A DNA stretch of 64,000 nucleotides from Qipengyuania aquimaris (lineage in GTDB: Bacteria > Pseudomonadota > Alphaproteobacteria > Sphingomonadales > Sphingomonadaceae). A program made the position numbers and the translations under genes. A model generated the notes under the pieces. It saw only the letters and a list, made by a program, of their open reading frames with translations, was not told where the DNA came from and ran no database searches. The stretch spans positions 2,370,381 through 2,434,380 of the forward strand of contig NZ_WTYI01000001.1 of NCBI RefSeq assembly GCF_009827445.1. The letters run 5' to 3'. Positions 1 to 7,169 of this stretch are shown piece by piece. Within the stretch, counting starts at the first letter, position 1; the number at the start of each line of letters is the position of its first letter.

Positions 1-238
1 TGACGACGCTGCCATCGGTGAAGCCTGCCTCGGCCAGCTTGAATGACAGGGCCATGGTGAAACAGCTTGCATGGGCAGCGGCGACAAGCTCTTCTGGATT
101 AGTTCCGGGGGCATCCTCGAAGCGGGTGTTGAAGCCATAAGGCTGAGCCGCAAGTGCGCCCGACCCGGTTGAGACATGGCCTTTGCCGTCCTTGCCAAGG
201 CCTTCGTAAGTTGCGCTGCCGCTATTGGTCGTCTTCAT
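1..238 (-). CDS. osmC: OsmC family peroxiredoxin (3' end outside the window)
   Basis: Partial gene read leftwards from an ATG at 238; only the first 79 residues are present and the rest lies beyond base 1. OsmC proteins are small homodimeric thiol peroxidases that reduce organic hydroperoxides in the cytoplasm. The stretch QPYGFNTRFE and the following GTNPEELVAAAHASCFTMALS match the OsmC core, including the first conserved cysteine of the family (in ASCF). It lies downstream of the serine palmitoyltransferase gene in the same orientation, separated by a hairpin at 272-293, so it probably has its own transcript. The family call is firm; expression control is not visible. Confidence 0.9.
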   Translation of the reverse strand, partial: MKTTNSGSATYEGLGKDGKGHVSTGSGALAAQPYGFNTRFEDAPGTNPEELVAAAHASCFTMALSFKLAEAGFTDGSVV

Positions 239-271
239 CTGGTCGTTCTCCTTCACCGAAAGAGACGAGCA

Positions 272-293
272 GGCGGGGACGCGCGTTCCCGCC
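272..293 (-). terminator. Hairpin between spt and osmC, likely terminator
   Basis: GGCGGGGAC, loop GCGC, then GTTCCCGCC gives a nine-pair stem (one G-T wobble) four bases past the spt stop codon. On the minus strand it is followed by a loosely T-rich tract (CTCGTCTCTTT) rather than a clean T run. Probable terminator of the acp-spt operon. Confidence 0.5.
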
Positions 294-296
294 GGA

Positions 297-1553
297 TCAG
301 ATAATTCCGACCGCCTTACCCGATTTCTCGAAGATCTCGAGAATTTCGCCGACTTCCTCTTCGCTGTGTTCGGCGCAAAGCGAACACCGCAGAAGAGTCA
401 TGTTGGCAGGCGTTGCCGGCGGTCGGGCAAGGTTCACGTAAAGCCCGTTCTTGATCAGCGCTTCCCACATGGCCGCGCCCTGCTGGAGGTCGGGCATGAT
501 CACCGCGATAATCGCGCTTTGAGGTTCGTCGGTGCCGAGCTGGAAGCCCAGATCCTTGAGTCCCTTATGCAGGTTCTTGGAATTTTCCCATAGATGCGCG
601 CGCTTGTTCGATCCGTGCATGAGCTTGCGGATCGAGGTGCAGGCGGTCGCCACCACGCTCGGCGGGAGCGAGGCGGTGAACACGTAGGGGCGGCAAACGA
701 GACGCATGATATCGAACTTCGGGTGGTTCGAAACGCAGAAACCCCCGACGGTGCCGACGCTCTTCGAGAAGGTGCCGATGATGAAATCGACGTCGTCGAT
801 CACGTCGGCGCTCTCGACCACGCCGCGTCCGTGCTCGCCGATGAAGCCCATGGAGTGTGCCTCGTCGACCAGCACCATCGCGCCGTATTTCTTCGCGACG
901 GCGACCATTTCCTTGAGCGGTGCGACATCGCCCAGCATCGAATATACGCCTTCGAGGATGACCAGCTTCCCTGCATCCTCAGGAATGCGCCTCAGGCGCT
1001 TTTCCATCGCTTCGATATCGTTGTGCTTGAAAGGCACCACTTCGGCATTGCCCATCGCGCAGCCGTCCCAGATGCTGGCATGGCTATCGATATCGAGGAC
1101 GATGTAATCGCCCTTGCCGGCGATGGTGCTGATGATCCCCAGATTGGCCTGGTAGCCGGTGGAGAAGACCATCGCATGGTCCATGTCGTAGAAGTCCTTG
1201 AGCGCTTCCTCGACGTCCTTGTGCCCCTGGTAGGTGCCGTTCAGAACGCGGCTGCCGGTCGTGCCCGAACCGAAATCGGCCAGCGCCTGCTTGCCCGCTT
1301 CGACCACGTCCGGGTCGAAGGTCATGCCCATGTAATTATAGGTGCCAAGCAGGATCGTCTCGCGCCCGTTGCAGATGGCGCGGGTTGGCGAGAGAACCTT
1401 TTCCATGACGAGGTTGAACGGGTCCTCGACGCCGCTGTCGAGCAGGCCCTGGCGCATCGCGATGATGTCGTCGAACTTGGAGAAGAGATCCTTGTCGCCC
1501 GCGTGCCCCTCGAGCGTCTGCGGCTGGTCCGGCTGGGAGATGCCCTCGCTCAT
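297..1553 (-). CDS. spt: Serine palmitoyltransferase
   Basis: A PLP enzyme of the alpha-oxoamine synthase family that condenses L-serine with an acyl thioester (palmitoyl-CoA or acyl-ACP) to 3-ketodihydrosphingosine, the first step of sphingolipid synthesis. The 418 residues align by eye along their whole length with the soluble 420-residue Sphingomonas paucimobilis enzyme. Visible landmarks are the PLP lysine K264 in GTFSKSVGTVGG, the stacking histidine H158 in DSHAS, and D230/H233 in VDEAHSMGF. The start codon shares one base with the stop of the upstream ACP gene (TGATG), so the two are translationally coupled, and that ACP is the likely acyl donor. 2-amino-3-ketobutyrate ligase and 8-amino-7-oxononanoate synthase are relatives but fit less well. 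Confidence 0.95.
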   Translation of the reverse strand: MSEGISQPDQPQTLEGHAGDKDLFSKFDDIIAMRQGLLDSGVEDPFNLVMEKVLSPTRAICNGRETILLGTYNYMGMTFDPDVVEAGKQALADFGSGTTGSRVLNGTYQGHKDVEEALKDFYDMDHAMVFSTGYQANLGIISTIAGKGDYIVLDIDSHASIWDGCAMGNAEVVPFKHNDIEAMEKRLRRIPEDAGKLVILEGVYSMLGDVAPLKEMVAVAKKYGAMVLVDEAHSMGFIGEHGRGVVESADVIDDVDFIIGTFSKSVGTVGGFCVSNHPKFDIMRLVCRPYVFTASLPPSVVATACTSIRKLMHGSNKRAHLWENSKNLHKGLKDLGFQLGTDEPQSAIIAVIMPDLQQGAAMWEALIKNGLYVNLARPPATPANMTLLRCSLCAEHSEEEVGEILEIFEKSGKAVGII

Positions 1554-1795
1554 CAGTCGGCCTGCATCTTGGTCACGGCATCGACGAGCTGGCCGTATTT
1601 CTCGATCTCGGCCTGCTGGTTCATGCTGATGATGATGTCGAATTCGTCTTCGATCTCGGCGACGAAATCCATGACGGTCAGGCTGTCGAATTCCAGGTCG
1701 TTCTGGAAACTGGTGTCTTCGGTGATGGTGACGCCCTTCTTGTTGAAGGGTTCTGCGATTTCGCGGATTTTTGCGTCGACTTCGGCACGGTCCAT
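1553..1795 (-). CDS. Acyl carrier protein paired with serine palmitoyltransferase
   Basis: An 80-residue acidic acyl carrier protein. The 4'-phosphopantetheine attachment serine is S38 in the LEFDSLTVMDF motif, and the four-helix pattern of the family is evident. It is not the housekeeping fatty-acid AcpP: it sits directly upstream of spt with overlapping codons, as dedicated sphingolipid ACPs do in sphingomonads and Caulobacter. The inferred role is to carry the acyl chain used by serine palmitoyltransferase. The start ATG is the first in frame; the roughly 118-base gap to divK should hold the operon promoter, but no convincing -35/-10 pair was found there. Confidence 0.9.
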   Translation of the reverse strand: MDRAEVDAKIREIAEPFNKKGVTITEDTSFQNDLEFDSLTVMDFVAEIEDEFDIIISMNQQAEIEKYGQLVDAVTKMQAD

Positions 1796-1913
1796 GAAGG
1801 GTCCAGTCCTTGTAATGTTACAGCGGCAGGGGCGACCCGCGGCGCTTGCAGTAGATAATCAATGGGCGGCAAAGCGGTTTCCGGACCCGCTTGTCAAGCG
1901 TGGGCGCGCTATC

Positions 1914-2282
1914 TCACTCGCCGACAAGGCGCCGCACGGCGGCCATGAAAGGGCCGATCGATACCGGTTTGGCGAGGTAATCTTCCGCGCCCGCGCCGCG
2001 GATACGTTCCTCGTCACCCTTGCCCGCATAGGCGGTTACGGCGAGCACCGGCACTTTGGCGAGATCGCCGTTGTCCTTGAGCTCCGCGATCAAATCGACC
2101 CCGCTCACACCGGGAAGCTGGATGTCCATGATGACGAGATCGGGCGCAAACTTGCGGGCGGTGGCGATGACATTGTTGCCATCGGCGACGGGCACGACCT
2201 CGTGGCCGTTGGCTTTCAGCACGTCACAGAACAATTTCCGGTTGAGGTCGTTATCCTCGACAACGAGTATTCTCTTTGCCAC
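1914..2282 (-). CDS. divK: Single-domain response regulator DivK
   Basis: A 122-residue receiver domain without output domain. It closely resembles Caulobacter DivK: the acidic pocket VVEDN, the phospho-acceptor D53 in VIMDIQLPG, the threonine in AVTAYAGKGDEERI and the lysine in YLAKPVS. In Caulobacter DivK signals through DivJ, PleC and DivL to control CtrA activity; ctrA itself lies at 29996-30691. I chose the GTG at 2282 because AGGAGA lies ten bases upstream and the family begins at this point; a longer in-frame reading upstream would add a non-conserved tail. A good sigma70-type promoter lies at 2314-2342. No pleD is adjacent, unlike in many alphaproteobacteria. Confidence 0.92.
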   Translation of the reverse strand: MAKRILVVEDNDLNRKLFCDVLKANGHEVVPVADGNNVIATARKFAPDLVIMDIQLPGVSGVDLIAELKDNGDLAKVPVLAVTAYAGKGDEERIRGAGAEDYLAKPVSIGPFMAAVRRLVGE

Positions 2283-2313
2283 GTGCTTGCCGTCTCCTGC
2301 GATCTGGCACCGG

Positions 2314-2342
2314 GGCATAGTGACAAGCGAAAGGGCTGACAA
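2314..2342 (-). promoter_or_regulatory. Predicted divK promoter
   Basis: Reading the minus strand, TTGTCA (2342-2337) is followed after 17 bases by TATGCC (2319-2314), about 32 bases before the divK GTG. The -35 element reaches the first codon of the divergent DUF3572 gene, so the two genes share this short region. Confidence 0.5.
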
Positions 2343-2620
2343 TTCTATCCAACGACAAATCCGGCGAAACCCGCGCACCCGAAGTCCTGGCACTTGAGGC
2401 ACTCGGCTGGGCGCTGGTCGACGACCGGCGTGCCGAGCGGTTGCTGTCCCTTACCGGCCTGACGCCCGAACGCCTGCGCCATGGTATTGGCGAGCGCGCA
2501 GTGCAGGCTGCCGTGCTTGAATTCCTCGCAAATCACGAACCCGATCTTATCTCGGCAGCCGATGCACTGGGCACGACGCCCGAAGCGCTAGTCGCTGCCC
2601 ACAGGAGCCTGTCCGAATGA
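2342..2620 (+). CDS. DUF3572 family protein with a non-standard start codon
   Basis: A small alpha-helical protein of unknown function, about 92 residues, matching the DUF3572 pattern (LALEALGWALVDDRRAERLLSLTGLTPERLR, then a conserved HEPDLI segment near the C-terminus). The reading frame is open from 2324, but there is no ATG, GTG or TTG before the conserved region. The candidates are ATT at 2342, with AGGG six bases upstream, or CTG at 2336. I place the start at 2342 on spacing; this is uncertain. Its stop overlaps the ATG of the HAD gene (ATGA), making it the first gene of the 2342-5576 operon. Confidence 0.75.
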   Translation: MLSNDKSGETRAPEVLALEALGWALVDDRRAERLLSLTGLTPERLRHGIGERAVQAAVLEFLANHEPDLISAADALGTTPEALVAAHRSLSE

Positions 2621-3246
2621 GCCGCCCCCTGATTATTTCTGACTGCGATGAAGTACTGCTCTACATGGTGTCGCCCTTCCGCGACTGGCTGGACGAGACG
2701 CAGGGTGTCGAGTTTCGCATGAACGGCAACGATTTTGCCCAAGCCCTTCGGTGGCAGGAAAGCGGCGAGGTCCTTGCGCCCGAGGAAATCTGGCGGATGC
2801 TCGGCAAGTTCTTCGACACCGAAATGCATCGCCAGTCGCCGATCCCCGGTGCGATCGAGGGCATCAACGAGCTGGGCGAGCGGGCGGACGTCGTCATCCT
2901 GACCAATCTCGTGGACAAGCGCCAACAGATGCGCACCGAACAGTTGGCCGACCATGGTCTCAATGCGCGGGTCTTCACGAACCAGGGCCCCAAGGGTCCG
3001 GCGCTCCAGCGCATTCTCGACGAATACAATCCGACCAAGGCGATCTTCATCGACGACCTTGCCCAGCATCACCGTTCGGCGCGCGAAACGATCGGCCAAA
3101 TCACGACGCTGCACCTGTGCGGCGAGCCGATGCTGGCACCGCATATCGACTGCGCGCATACCTCCGGCCATGCCGATGCGCGGATCGACACCTGGGAACA
3201 CGCCCTTCCGTGGCTGAAGGAAGAACTCGAAAAGGAAACCGCATGA
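2617..3246 (+). CDS. HAD superfamily hydrolase
   Basis: A 209-residue haloacid-dehalogenase fold phosphohydrolase of unknown substrate. Motif I is D9-C-D11 in ISDCDEVL, motif II is T96 in ILTNL, motif III is K126 in GPKGPAL, and motif IV is the D146-D147 pair in FIDDLAQHH; all four catalytic motifs are present, so it should be active. It is second in the five-gene operon, overlapping DUF3572 upstream and ridA downstream by ATGA junctions. Nothing in the neighbours fixes the substrate. Confidence 0.85.
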   Translation: MSRPLIISDCDEVLLYMVSPFRDWLDETQGVEFRMNGNDFAQALRWQESGEVLAPEEIWRMLGKFFDTEMHRQSPIPGAIEGINELGERADVVILTNLVDKRQQMRTEQLADHGLNARVFTNQGPKGPALQRILDEYNPTKAIFIDDLAQHHRSARETIGQITTLHLCGEPMLAPHIDCAHTSGHADARIDTWEHALPWLKEELEKETA

Positions 3247-3701
3247 CCATCGAAGCAAGGCTGGAAGAACTGGGCATTACCTTGCCCGAAGCGGCCGCAC
3301 CGGTAGCCAGCTACCAGCCGCTCGTCGTGTCCGGCCAGACCGCCTACATTTCCGGCCAGCTTCCCTTCGTCGAAGGCAGGCTTGTGACCGGCAAGCTCGG
3401 CGCGGATGTGTCGCTCGAACAGGGTCAGGCAGCGGCGCGCGCCTGCGGCCTGATGATCATGGCGCAGCTCAAGGCTGCCGGCTTGCTCGAGCGGGTCGAA
3501 CAGGTCGTCAAGCTCGGCGGCTTCGTCGCGAGTACGCCGGACTTCACCGACCAGCCCAAAGTGGTGAACGGCACCAGCGACCTCATGTTCGAGGTTTTCG
3601 GTGACGCGGGTCGTCATGCGCGCAGCGCTGTCGGCGTCCCGGTTCTCCCGCTCGATGCCGCAGTAGAGGTCGACGCGATTGTCGCTCTTCGCCCCGCTTG
3701 A
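3243..3701 (+). CDS. ridA: RidA family protein (enamine/imine deaminase)
   Basis: A 152-residue member of the RidA/YjgF/UK114 family, which in its best studied members hydrolyses reactive enamine or imine intermediates released by PLP enzymes. Features seen are the SGQTAYISGQLPF strand, the long insertion typical of the 150-residue subgroup, and the C-terminal PVLPLDAAVEVDAIVAL with the acidic residue of the family. The arginine of archetypal RidA proteins appears displaced: the corresponding stretch reads GRHARSAVGV. It may therefore be one of the Rid subfamilies with altered activity. It overlaps the HAD gene by ATGA and the GDPD start by 23 bases. Confidence 0.85.
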   Translation: MTIEARLEELGITLPEAAAPVASYQPLVVSGQTAYISGQLPFVEGRLVTGKLGADVSLEQGQAAARACGLMIMAQLKAAGLLERVEQVVKLGGFVASTPDFTDQPKVVNGTSDLMFEVFGDAGRHARSAVGVPVLPLDAAVEVDAIVALRPA

Positions 3702-4446
3702 TCGCCTGATCGTTCCGACGCCTGACCCGGCGCGGGTCGGTTGGCTGCGCGACTGGACCTATGCGCACCGGGGTATGCACCGCGATGGCGTGCCGGAAAA
3801 TTCGCTCGCCGCTTTCGAGCTCGCTGTCGAAGCGGGCATGGGCATAGAGTGCGACATCCAGCGCAGCCGCGATAATGCACCCATGCTGGTCCATGATTGG
3901 GAGCTCGACCGGCTCACCGGCGTCTCCGGCCCCCTGTCGGACTATAGTGCCGACGAGCTTGCGCAGATCGCCTTCCTCGATAGCGAACACAAGCTGGCCC
4001 GGCTGAACGACCTGCTCGAACTGGTGGACACACGTGTGCCGATCTTGGTCGAGATCAAGTCCCGCCGCCGCTACGATATCGAGGAAAGCTGCCGCGCGGT
4101 GCGCGACGTGCTGGCGACTTATGATGGGCCCCACGCCGTCATGAGTTTCGATCCGCGGGTGAGCCGATGGTTCGCCGAACATTCGCCGCAAACCGTGCGC
4201 GGCCTCGTCATGCGCGAGGACGAGCACGGCATGACGCAGCAGGCCTGGCAGAGGCATCTGGCATTGTGGGTCGCGAAGCCGGAATTCATCGCCTATCACG
4301 TGGCGGCGCTCCCGAATTCCATGGTCGCCGCGCTGCAGGGGCGGGGCTTCCCGGTTCTGACGTGGACCGTAAATTCCGCCGCGACGCGTGCAACGGGCGA
4401 GCAGTATGCAGACGCCCTCATTGCCGAAGGGGACGGCCTGGCGTGA
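3679..4446 (+). CDS. Glycerophosphodiester phosphodiesterase family protein
   Basis: A 255-residue GDPD-fold enzyme that would hydrolyse glycerophosphodiesters to glycerol-3-phosphate and an alcohol. Catalytic and metal residues are visible: H30-R31, E40-N41 (PENS), E57 and D59 in IECDI, and H72-D73 in VHDW. There is no signal peptide, so it acts in the cytoplasm. The start is a TTG at 3679 inside the end of ridA; no better codon exists before the conserved AHRG block. The stop overlaps the GTG of the next gene (GTGA). Confidence 0.9.
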   Translation: MSLFAPLDRLIVPTPDPARVGWLRDWTYAHRGMHRDGVPENSLAAFELAVEAGMGIECDIQRSRDNAPMLVHDWELDRLTGVSGPLSDYSADELAQIAFLDSEHKLARLNDLLELVDTRVPILVEIKSRRRYDIEESCRAVRDVLATYDGPHAVMSFDPRVSRWFAEHSPQTVRGLVMREDEHGMTQQAWQRHLALWVAKPEFIAYHVAALPNSMVAALQGRGFPVLTWTVNSAATRATGEQYADALIAEGDGLA

Positions 4447-5576
4447 GCGACGGCGAACTTGCTGCAAGGGTCGCAGGCTCGGTCGGCTCGATCGACAAGG
4501 ATGCCTGGAATGCGCTGGCGGGTGACAACCCGTTTATGCGGCACGAATTCCTGACGGCACTGGAAGATTCGGGAAGCGTCGGCGCAGGGACCGGGTGGCA
4601 GAGCGCGCCGCTGATCATTTCCTCCGACAACGGACAGCCGCTGGCGGCCCTGCCAGCCTATCTGAAAGGCCATAGCCAGGGCGAGTTCGTGTTCGATCAT
4701 GCCTGGGCCGATGCGTACGAGCGCGCGGGGGGCGAATACTATCCCAAGCTCCAGATCACCGCACCCTTCACACCGGCCACGGGACCAAGGCTCCTGCTGT
4801 CCGACGAGAGCCTTGCGGCTCCACTACTGGCCGCGGCCGAGCAATTGTGCCTGCAAAACGGTTTTTCAGGTGCGCATGCGACCTTCATCGAGCCGGACCA
4901 GATCCGCTTCTTCGAGGCCGCCGGATGGTTGCCGCGCAAGGATATCCAGTTCCACTGGATGAACCGGGGTTACGGACATTTCGACGATTTCCTCGCGACG
5001 CTCACCTCTCGCAAGCGCAAGGATCTGCGCAAGGAACGCGCCGCCGCGCAGGCCGGCTTGGAAATCGTGCGGCTGAAAGGCGGCGATATCCGGCCCGAGC
5101 ACTGGGATGCCTTCTGGATTTTTTACCAGGATACAGGGGCGCGGAAGTGGGGTCGCCCCTATCTGACCCGTGATGCATTCGACCTATTCGGCGAACGCAT
5201 GGGCGAGCAACTGATGCTGGTTTTGGCGCTGGAAGATGGCAATCCTATCGCCGGCGCGCTGAATTTCATCGGCGGCGAAGCCCTGTACGGGCGGTATTGG
5301 GGATGCACGAAAGACGTCCGCTTCCTGCATTTCGAGCTGTGTTATTACCAGGCGATCGATGCGGCGATCGAACTGGGCCTGTCGCGGGTCGAGGCGGGCG
5401 CCCAGGGCGGTCACAAGCTGGCCCGGGGATACGAGCCGGTGGAAACCACTTCGGCCCACTGGATTGCCGATCCGGGATTTCGCGAAGCCATCGCCGATTT
5501 CCTCGAGCGTGAGCGCAAGGGTGTCGCCGCAGATCGCAATTACCTGGACCGCCGCACTCCGTTCAAGCGCGGCTGA
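4443..5576 (+). CDS. COG3146-type (DUF482) GNAT/FemAB-like acyltransferase
   Basis: A 377-residue protein of the COG3146 family, with a tandem GNAT fold similar to FemAB peptidoglycan transferases; the precise substrate is unknown. Recognisable blocks are NPFMRHEFLTALEDSGS near the N-terminus, HATFIEPDQ in the middle, the basic LTSRKRKDLRKER helix, and FELCYYQAIDAAIELGLSRVEAGAQGGHKLARGY near the C-terminus. The start is taken as the GTG at 4443, overlapping the GDPD stop, although the frame stays open further upstream inside the GDPD gene. It is the last gene of the operon; a convergent Sel1 gene ends six bases on. Confidence 0.85.
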   Translation: MSDGELAARVAGSVGSIDKDAWNALAGDNPFMRHEFLTALEDSGSVGAGTGWQSAPLIISSDNGQPLAALPAYLKGHSQGEFVFDHAWADAYERAGGEYYPKLQITAPFTPATGPRLLLSDESLAAPLLAAAEQLCLQNGFSGAHATFIEPDQIRFFEAAGWLPRKDIQFHWMNRGYGHFDDFLATLTSRKRKDLRKERAAAQAGLEIVRLKGGDIRPEHWDAFWIFYQDTGARKWGRPYLTRDAFDLFGERMGEQLMLVLALEDGNPIAGALNFIGGEALYGRYWGCTKDVRFLHFELCYYQAIDAAIELGLSRVEAGAQGGHKLARGYEPVETTSAHWIADPGFREAIADFLERERKGVAADRNYLDRRTPFKRG

Positions 5577-5582
5577 CCGGCC

Positions 5583-5915
5583 TTAGGCGACTTTGCGCTG
5601 TCCTTCGCTGAGCCACTGGCGGGCGCGGCGCTGGGCTTCGGAAATTTCACGGGCCGCCATCTCGTCGGACACGTCTGCACGGCACCAGGCAGCCTCTTCG
5701 TGGCCCTTGGATGCGGCGATGTTGAACCATTTGTGGGCTTCGATCATGTCGCAGACGACCCCGTGGCTTCCGGTCGAGAAAGCAACGCCCAGGTCATAAA
5801 GCGCGTCGATGCTGCCCTTGGCAAACTGTGCGAGGCATTCGGCAATCGTGGCTTCGCCTTCATTGGTCTGGTCGATACGGCCTGCGCCGCCTTCGATGCT
5901 CGTGAGTATGGTCAT
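5583..5915 (-). CDS. Sel1-repeat protein, small
   Basis: 110 residues with one clear Sel1-like (TPR-related) repeat, DALYDLGVAFSTG followed by DMIEAHKWFNIAASKGHEEAA, and a basic C-terminal tail. Such repeats mediate protein contacts. There is no signal peptide or membrane segment. The ATG at 5915 follows a GGGGGA tract nine bases upstream. It stands alone, convergent with the preceding operon. The role is unknown. Confidence 0.75.
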   Translation of the reverse strand: MTILTSIEGGAGRIDQTNEGEATIAECLAQFAKGSIDALYDLGVAFSTGSHGVVCDMIEAHKWFNIAASKGHEEAAWCRADVSDEMAAREISEAQRRARQWLSEGQRKVA

Positions 5916-6063
5916 TTCGAACTTCCCCCATTGTCCCGGCCCCCCGCCGGGTGAGGACAGTCCTCGGCCTTTATGGTCAATAAAAGGTTAATGCGGATTC
6001 CTGCATCGGCGCATTCGATGCGTCGAATTTGCCACAGGGCTCTGGAAGTCTCCGGATTGCTCC

Positions 6064-6092
6064 TTGTGCGGCGCCAAGCTGCGACCTATAGG
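6064..6092 (+). promoter_or_regulatory. Predicted dksA promoter
   Basis: TTGTGC, a 17-base spacer, then TATAGG gives a sigma70-like promoter about 95 bases before the dksA ATG, leaving a leader of roughly 88 bases. The rest of the 5916-6186 gap holds a GATTC (GANTC) site near 5996 and nothing else recognisable. Confidence 0.4.
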
Positions 6093-6186
6093 CCGCGCCA
6101 TCTAGGAAGCAGCACGGGACCGGAAAAATTCGGCCCGGCGGGTAGGAGCAGCTTCGAGTACCTTGGGTAGAAGGAATACGGGATCA

Positions 6187-6645
6187 ATGGCCACTTCGGC
6201 TTCGAGTGTCTCCGAAAAACTTGCAAAGGCGAAAGCCGCCGTCGACGACAATTATGTCCCGTCCGATGACGAAGAGTACATGAGCGAACGGCAGCTGGAC
6301 TTCTTTCGTGTGCTGTTGCTCGACTGGAAGAAGTCCATCCACGACGCGGCAGGACAGACGCTGCAATCGCTTCAGGACGGCCCGATCCGCGAACCCGATC
6401 TCAACGATCGCGCATCGTCCGAAACCGATTGGGGCATCGAACTGCGCACCCGGGATCGCCAGCGCAAGCTGATCTCCAAGATCGATTCCGCGCTGCGCAG
6501 GATCGACGAGGGCGAGTACGGCTATTGCGAAAAGACGGGCGACCCCATTGGTTTGCGCCGCCTTATCGCCCGGCCGGTAGCCACCATGACCGTGGAAGCG
6601 CAGACCGCCCACGAGCGGCGAGAAAAGATTTCGCGCGACACCTGA
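6187..6645 (+). CDS. dksA: RNA polymerase-binding transcription factor DksA
   Basis: A 152-residue DksA, the secondary-channel factor that works with ppGpp to reset transcription initiation in the stringent response. The coiled-coil tip carries D71 and D74 in EPDLNDRAS, and the C-terminal helix begins with TVEAQTAHERREK. Only one cysteine, C114 in YGYCEKTGDP, remains of the four-cysteine zinc finger of E. coli DksA, as in other alphaproteobacterial forms, so the fold probably does not bind zinc. I chose the ATG at 6187; an in-frame TTG at 6163 would add eight non-conserved residues. Confidence 0.92.
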   Translation: MATSASSVSEKLAKAKAAVDDNYVPSDDEEYMSERQLDFFRVLLLDWKKSIHDAAGQTLQSLQDGPIREPDLNDRASSETDWGIELRTRDRQRKLISKIDSALRRIDEGEYGYCEKTGDPIGLRRLIARPVATMTVEAQTAHERREKISRDT

Positions 6646-6749
6646 TTGCCACGCAAATCTTGCGCTTCAGGTAACCATTTCTTCACGGGCAATCTCTAGC
6701 TTGCGACGTTACGACGCATGGCTCTACGTCATGCTTGGAATGAGCAGCT

Positions 6750-7130
6750 TTGGAGCGATTGGCCTTGTCTTCGATCGACACGCGTAACCTCAACCGGGAT
6801 AGCCTTTTCCTGACGGCGGAAATCCGTCTCGACAGCGCGAACGAGCTGTCGCGTGTGAAGGTGCGCAATCTGTCCGATGGCGGGATGATGGCCGAAGGTC
6901 TCCTCATGTTGTCCCGCGGCGACCGCGTCGTTGTCGAACTTCGTAACGTACGGCCAGTCCGCGGTACCGTCGCATGGGTGCAGGGCAATCGCATGGGCAT
7001 CGCATTCGAGGAAGATATCGATTCGAAGGCTGCGCGCGCCCAGCCCGTGCAAGCGGAACGTGAAGCGCCTCGCTACACCCGCCCAGTCGGCAATTTCCCG
7101 CAATACGGTAGCGGACTGCGTAAAATCTGA
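6750..7130 (+). CDS. PilZ domain protein
   Basis: About 126 residues forming a single PilZ beta-barrel. The conserved NLSDGGMMAE (the D/N-x-S-x-x-G motif) and RGTVAWVQGNRMGIAFEED are clear. PilZ domains usually bind cyclic di-GMP through an RxxxR motif before the barrel; here the N-terminus reads DTRNLNRDSLFL with no clean RxxxR, so binding is doubtful. The start is uncertain: TTG at 6750 or 6759. It follows dksA in the same direction after 104 bases. Confidence 0.75.
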   Translation: MERLALSSIDTRNLNRDSLFLTAEIRLDSANELSRVKVRNLSDGGMMAEGLLMLSRGDRVVVELRNVRPVRGTVAWVQGNRMGIAFEEDIDSKAARAQPVQAEREAPRYTRPVGNFPQYGSGLRKI

Positions 7131-7169
7131 CCGGCTTGCGTGAAACCGTGTCGCTGCTAACCCAGCCTC

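Noticed and set aside
594..2339. Plus-strand open frame opposite spt, acp and divK
   Set aside because: Three recognisable genes occupy the other strand; the frame is antisense noise.
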